DNA of 64,000 bases from Rotaria socialis (lineage: Eukaryota > Rotifera > Eurotatoria > Philodinida > Philodinidae). The first letter of the stretch is position 1; each line of letters opens with the position of its first letter. The DNA lies in the NCBI GenBank assembly GCA_905331475.1, contig CAJNYU010001987.1:346401-410400 (forward strand), written 5' to 3'. The position numbers and the translations under genes were made by a program. Of the stretch, positions 59,628 through 64,000 are shown piece by piece. A model generated the notes under the pieces. That model was not told where the DNA came from. It did no database searches and worked only from the letters and a program-made list of their open reading frames with translations.

Positions 59628-61736
59628 AATTAAACTAATTCAAAGCCCATCGCACGATTAGTCCGCGTTTGCTTTTAATGTGACGAGAAATCTCAACAGA
59701 TGTCCTCTTTGATCATATTGGTTTTGATGAAATTTTCTTATGATTTTTCTTTTTTTTCTTATTACTATGATGATTAGTTTTAGTTGAAAATCAAATAACA
59801 TATTGATTTTATTTTATGTGAACTGATATTTTCAGATATTCGTGTTTATTATTGAACATGTCAGATTCTGATAATTTTTTTCCAATGCTTTAATACATAA
59901 CGAAATATTTTTAATAATGTTGTCTGCAATCCTACTAACATTGATTAAATAATTTCGTTAATGAAAAATAAATGTTATTGTTGCGGTATTAAAATTTTAA
60001 TTGTTTCTCCTTACAAAGTAAATAAAGTTTCGTAAAGTTCTGCTTACAATTGGAATATTTTCATTTATCTATTTGAATAATAATTGGCTTATATCTTAAA
60101 TAATATTGTCGAAAATAAAATAGTATAGATTATTATCAATGGGACATATTTGGGATTGATAAAAAATTATTCAAATACTAAATATTTTGTTTTAAGAGTT
60201 CAAACAAGCTCGGGATTTTTTCTACAGATCCGCTAAATAAACAACATTTACATTTCTAGTCAAATGATACTATCGACAACGAGATTGTATCATTGGTTTT
60301 TTCGTGAATTTTCCGTGAACTGAACGTACTCATAAGGTTTCGGAGCTTATCTGACTTCATGAGCGAAGTCTTTGGTAATTCTTTCGATAGTAACTGTTTA
60401 AAAACTGACTGATTTATTTAAGTTAAGTTAAAAAGTGAAGAAAATATTCTTCTAAAAATAAATGAGTTGCTTATGTTACATAGAGAAAATAAAACGATTG
60501 ATTTTATCAAAAGATAAATTATTTAAATAATGTTTTCGAAAATCGAATTCTATCAGAATTGGAATATATATTATCAACTATCATTGGATGTGAGTGTGTG
60601 AGAGTGGAATGTCGATATGAGTCAAAAGAGTATCCGTACGCCATTCACACTCACACCCGTTCAGTATCTCTTATGAGATGCCACATTACAGTCTTCTCCT
60701 GCAAAGAGCTACCTGAGATGTTATTGTTTAGCAATAATTTCATATGTGGATTGTTTGTAAGGATAAAAACTAATTCAAACGGTATTCGTATTTATAGGTT
60801 TCAATCCAAATGTTTCAAAAAGACAGAGTACACTTCTCATGAACCTTTGGTTTATTAAAAGAATCAAATAAAATATTAAAAACTCTCTCAAACTAAGCAA
60901 TATATTACTTATGAAACTGTCAATGAGAGTTTTAGTAACTGAATCTAAATAAAAGGTCATCTAACAATCCACATCCAACTATACACAATTGCCAATACGT
61001 TGGATAAATTTCACTGCTAAGTTCGGTAACTATCAATATACCTCAATATTTATCATCATACACAAAGACATGGAATATAGCATTGCTAACTTCTTACGCC
61101 AAAATTTGTATGATTGTTTATTATTTATCAAACATGGTCACCCATTTCAGTAGAGGGTTACCAACGCTTACGTCGCGTTATTTGTTTTAAGTAACTTACT
61201 TTTAGACCGATCAGTTATCGGCAGCTGTATGGAGACTCATACAGTCTATACGAAACTATTAAGAACTTGTAGGTTTCCTGATGATGGTCAGTGTAATCAC
61301 CGAAACCTTGAAAGAATAAAAATAAAAATTGAATTTTGAAAAAAATCGTAACAAATGTATTTCGTAGCAGTTATACACCGTTGCTTTTGGTTCAGTCAAT
61401 TTCATTGTCGGTTCAAAGTTTTTATAACATTAATGCAATTCTAATGAACATGGTACTACTGGCACTAAATGTAAAATCGTTTTTAAGGTTTAAAATTGTT
61501 CCAAAAAAGAGATCATCAGCTTTAAATTTTATTCCTACAATGTTCAACCACCGGTTTTTCATAGCATTTTCTTTATACGAATTAAGGAAAAAAAGGAGGA
61601 AAAACCTATCTATTCTACTTCACACGCTTTTTATTGCACCCACCATTTCATTTCTAATGAGTGTTGGATGAAGTCGTTTTCTTTCGAAACAAAATTTATA
61701 TCTTTATTGAAACATAATATTTAATACGTTACGGTA
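59628..61736. other. Gene-poor AT-rich region
   Basis: 2.1 kb with no supported exon. Holds hairpin H6 and, at about 61262-61310, a small nested hairpin with a CTGATGA...GAAAC core. Frames of 85-110 codons on the plus strand (60559-60858, 61336-61671) have no recognisable domain and look like chance. Confidence 0.45.
60585..60658. repeat. Foldback hairpin H6 (diverged)
   Basis: Left arm GGATGTGAGTGTGTGAGAGTGGAATG, right arm CATTCACACTCACACCC with a spacer of about 30 nt. The repeat unit here is GTGAGTGT, a diverged form of the GGGTGT word. Confidence 0.6.
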
Positions 61737-62919
61737 TCACGAAGTCAATTTTTTCTCTATAACGTTGTTGAAATAACGATCATATAATTTCGTTTGTGGA
61801 TCAGCTTTATATATGCGAGGTGATTTGATTGAATCTCTCCAATCTTTACTAAGTGTGAATTTCGTATAAGAATCAGTTGATTTTGATCCACTAAGATTTT
61901 CACGTGGCAAAATAGATGGTAGATAAGAATTTTGATTGCTAATTATAGGGGGATTCCCTATTCCTTCAAAATAAGTTGTTCGTTCTAATTTCTTAAATGA
62001 GTTATCAATAGCTCTAAATTCTTGATCAACATACTGTTTGGCTGATGAAACAGAATAATTGTGCTGATGGTGATGTCTTTTATCTTCATTTGTGAACTTA
62101 TCATTGACGTTTTTATTGCGATGTTTCGAAGCGTCAGATGTTACAACTTGATTTTAATTTTTTGGGATACTTGATTGATTTATTAGTGGCATCTTTTAAA
62201 GACTGATGCTTTCTCGATAATGATCTTTGTCTTTTAATATTTTCATTCGACATTGAAGGCACTGGCAACGATGGATTCTTATTCGTATCGTTACTTCGTT
62301 TATCTAGATTATTGTTCTAAGTTTATTTATCATAATTCTTACGATGAGATTTTCGACTATGTCGACTTAATTTTGGTTTTGTATTTGCCATGGCAGGTTC
62401 CTCAATATATTGTGAAGGATCAACTGTATCATAAGGGATTAGTTGGCCATCATTATTTTGATGATGACGCATCATCCAATCCGGATTTTTAAGTTTATAA
62501 TAATGCCAATATGGGTAATAGTTTTTGTCCATCGCAGAAGGTTGAGTTTCAACAATTGGAGCAACAGTACCTTGACCTGGTGGTGCTTTGAGAATACTTC
62601 TTTTATATTATTGAATTGAACAGCAAGGGATATCCCATTTTCTGGCAATTCATTATAAGCATATCGAAGAGTGTGCTGTTTTTTTTTTTGGTAAATTAGC
62701 AGGTGATAAGGGTGGTGAAACTAATTTTTTATTATTTGGAGTTAGTGACAAGTCTTTTCCATGTACAATCGGCGGAGAAGAGGAATTTTCTGGTATATAA
62801 ACATCTCGATCGTAATTTATAACTGGTTTATTATTAATATTTGCTGGTCTCCAATCAGATTTTGGCGCGTTCCAATTCGTTAGATGTTCTTTTTTTAACT
62901 GGTAAGACATTGAGTTCAC
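61737..62919 (-). pseudogene. Frameshifted, stop-containing remnant of an unknown gene
   Basis: Coding character is visible over about 1.2 kb on the minus strand but in changing frames. It starts MNSMSYQLKKEHLTNW; the frame slips at a run of 11 A (about 62681-62691) into RYAYNELPENGISL, slips again into RSILKAPPGQGTVAP and MDKNYYPYWHYYKLKNPDWM, meets two in-frame stops after RKNYDK, slips again, and ends with DWRDSIKSPRIYKADPQTKL. The product would be hydrophilic, rich in Asn, Lys and Tyr, with no domain I know. Several lesions argue for a pseudogene, but homopolymer sequencing errors could account for part of it. A gypsy retrotransposon tail lies directly upstream. Confidence 0.6.
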
Positions 62920-62970
62920 TATTCAGTGAAAAGAAAAACAATGAATGATTTAAAACATTAATTAAATAAT

Positions 62971-63237
62971 CGACCTCAATGGGTAGAAGCAATTATTGTG
63001 AAAAGTATTAGTTCAATGATATATGAAATTCAATTAACTGATGGACAACATTGCAAACGTCATCAAAATCAACTTCGTCCTCGTTATTTGTCACAAAAGA
63101 AATCAATTGAAATAGAAAGTCTTCCCGATGATCTATTAAATACAAAAACAGAACCAAGTACTATTACTAATTCACATCCGTCACCACGATACCCTCGGTG
63201 AAATCGCAATCCGCCTGTTCGTTATTCTCCTTCGTAA
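62971..63237 (+). mobile_element. Ty3/gypsy-type integrase C-terminal tail (5'-truncated copy)
   Basis: Reads PQWVEAIIVKSISSMIYEIQ, then HCKRHQNQLRPRYL, and later NRNPPVRYSPS. The pattern W-x-x-x-x-I-x-K-x-x-x-x-x-x-Y-x-x-x-L...G...RHxxQLRPR is the tail of many Ty3/gypsy integrases, and PPVRYSP before the stop is typical of the polyprotein end. One in-frame TGA (63199-63201, CGA to TGA) breaks it. Nothing of the upstream integrase core, RNase H or reverse transcriptase is present, so only the 3' part of the element remains. Confidence 0.78.
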
Positions 63238-63244
63238 ATATCTT

Positions 63245-63255
63245 AAGGGGAAAGG
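63245..63255 (+). other. Polypurine tract of the LTR retrotransposon
   Basis: AAGGGGAAAGG, eleven purines immediately 3' of the polyprotein stop and directly followed by TGTTGG. This is the expected second-strand primer and LTR start. Confidence 0.65.
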
Positions 63256-63730
63256 TGTTGGTGATGTTTCCTTTCTTGTAGCATGTTATTTTCTTCTTGT
63301 TCTTTCTTTCTTGCTTCTTTCTCGCCACATTCTTCCTTTCTTTCTTCTTTCTTACTACATTCGTTCTTTATATGAATGGACATTGTTTTGTCCTTATTCT
63401 TTTTGTTGTGTGTTCTGTCAAGGTCAATCACAAGACGAACAATGACCTGGCTATTTTTATTGCATAATAGAAAATTACGCAATATTTTTTCTTTCTGCTT
63501 TTACATATCGAAAATATATAAAATACAGTCAGATAAGTTGTTATCTGTGATTGTATACAATTCTATCGTTAGGAGTTGTTTTAGTAATTTGTTCTTGTTG
63601 TTATTTCAAAACGTGGAATAAAAACATATATAGAACTTCGTTCTTATATATACAAGAGCAAATCTACATCTGCGAAACCATTTTAAAGTTCAGTGAGAAA
63701 TTCGACACTTTCTTGGTTCCGTGTGGTGCT
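63256..63730 (+). repeat. Probable 3' LTR (right boundary uncertain)
   Basis: Begins TGTTGGTGATG after the polypurine tract, contains a pyrimidine-rich block, a TATA-like AAATATATAAAATAC (about 63511) and an AATAAAAACA signal (about 63617), the order expected of a U3-R. The end is not visible by eye; it may lie near 63730 or beyond the window. Confidence 0.5.
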
Positions 63731-64000
63731 ATTTTCCCTTGACTGAAAGGATAGGGTCTAGAAACTGTAATTCACCTGTCTGTCTGTCTGTCTGTAACAA
63801 TGACACACACGACCATTTCTGTGGCAGAAATGACCATTTTTATGACAGTACGGGCATTGTTACGGCACAAACCATGGGTTACTGCAGGGCGTGCTCACGG
63901 GAAACAGTCCGCTCTGGATATGTGGTCAGTGGAGGGAGCGAGCTGATCCTCCAACGGAACTTTTAGCTAACCATCACGATATTTCTGAACCCTGTATTTC
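63731..64000. other. Right-edge segment with CTGT microsatellite
   Basis: A CTGT repeat (about 63777-63796) followed by GC-richer sequence that differs in composition from the LTR side. No gene recognised; it may be the host flank or another repeat. Confidence 0.4.

Noticed and set aside
61336-61671. 111-codon plus-strand frame
   Set aside because: No domain, unusual hydrophobic/basic composition expected by chance in AT-rich DNA.

Overview
The window looks like a piece of a bdelloid-rotifer-type metazoan nuclear genome. It is AT-rich, with animal genes split by many very short introns (about 45-80 nt, GT...AG) and a few long ones. It carries a large extracellular LDLa/EGF receptor fused to a seven-helix domain, a gene style I associate with rotifers. 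Hairpins rich in GGGTGTGGGTGT resemble the TGTGGG-type telomere repeat reported for bdelloids. Several genes have a pyrimidine-AG acceptor a few bases before the ATG, as expected with spliced-leader trans-splicing. Genus cannot be fixed from the sequence alone. Two single-base Ns (41894, 59417) mark it as a draft assembly.

Left half (1-29 kb) is conserved housekeeping territory. It holds a partial unknown gene at the edge (minus), a complete 21-exon MON2 homologue (minus), GOPC (plus, 7 exons) and a large soluble adenylyl cyclase, ADCY10 (plus, 11 exons, about 2265 residues). MON2 and GOPC both belong to Golgi/trans-Golgi trafficking; ADCY10 is the bicarbonate/cAMP sensor family. The gap between MON2 and GOPC carries an 870-bp foldback element ending in TTAA.

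Middle (29-48 kb) is lineage-specific. Two near-identical small ankyrin genes resembling NRARP lie in opposite orientation about 5 kb apart, around a secreted/single-pass membrane protein built of short repeats. Next come two tandem peptidoglycan-recognition proteins (minus) with identical lengths for the first four exons: one keeps the zinc ligands of an amidase, the other has lost them and its last exon. Then comes an 1826-codon LDLa-EGF-7TM receptor (plus) with one in-frame TGA.

Right part (48-64 kb) is gene-poor and repeat-rich: six telomere-like hairpins, a diverged tandem array with exon/intron-like periodicity, CACTCTAAAAA-ended non-autonomous transposons, a decayed gene, and a Ty3/gypsy integrase tail followed by a polypurine tract and LTR. 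Embedded here are a small Cys-rich orphan gene bracketed by inverted copies of one hairpin, and an intronless 804-residue protein joining a SAM-like segment, an R-S-E ADP-ribosyltransferase, a UBA-like segment, glycine-rich membrane segments and a J-domain. That architecture is the most unusual coding feature of the window.
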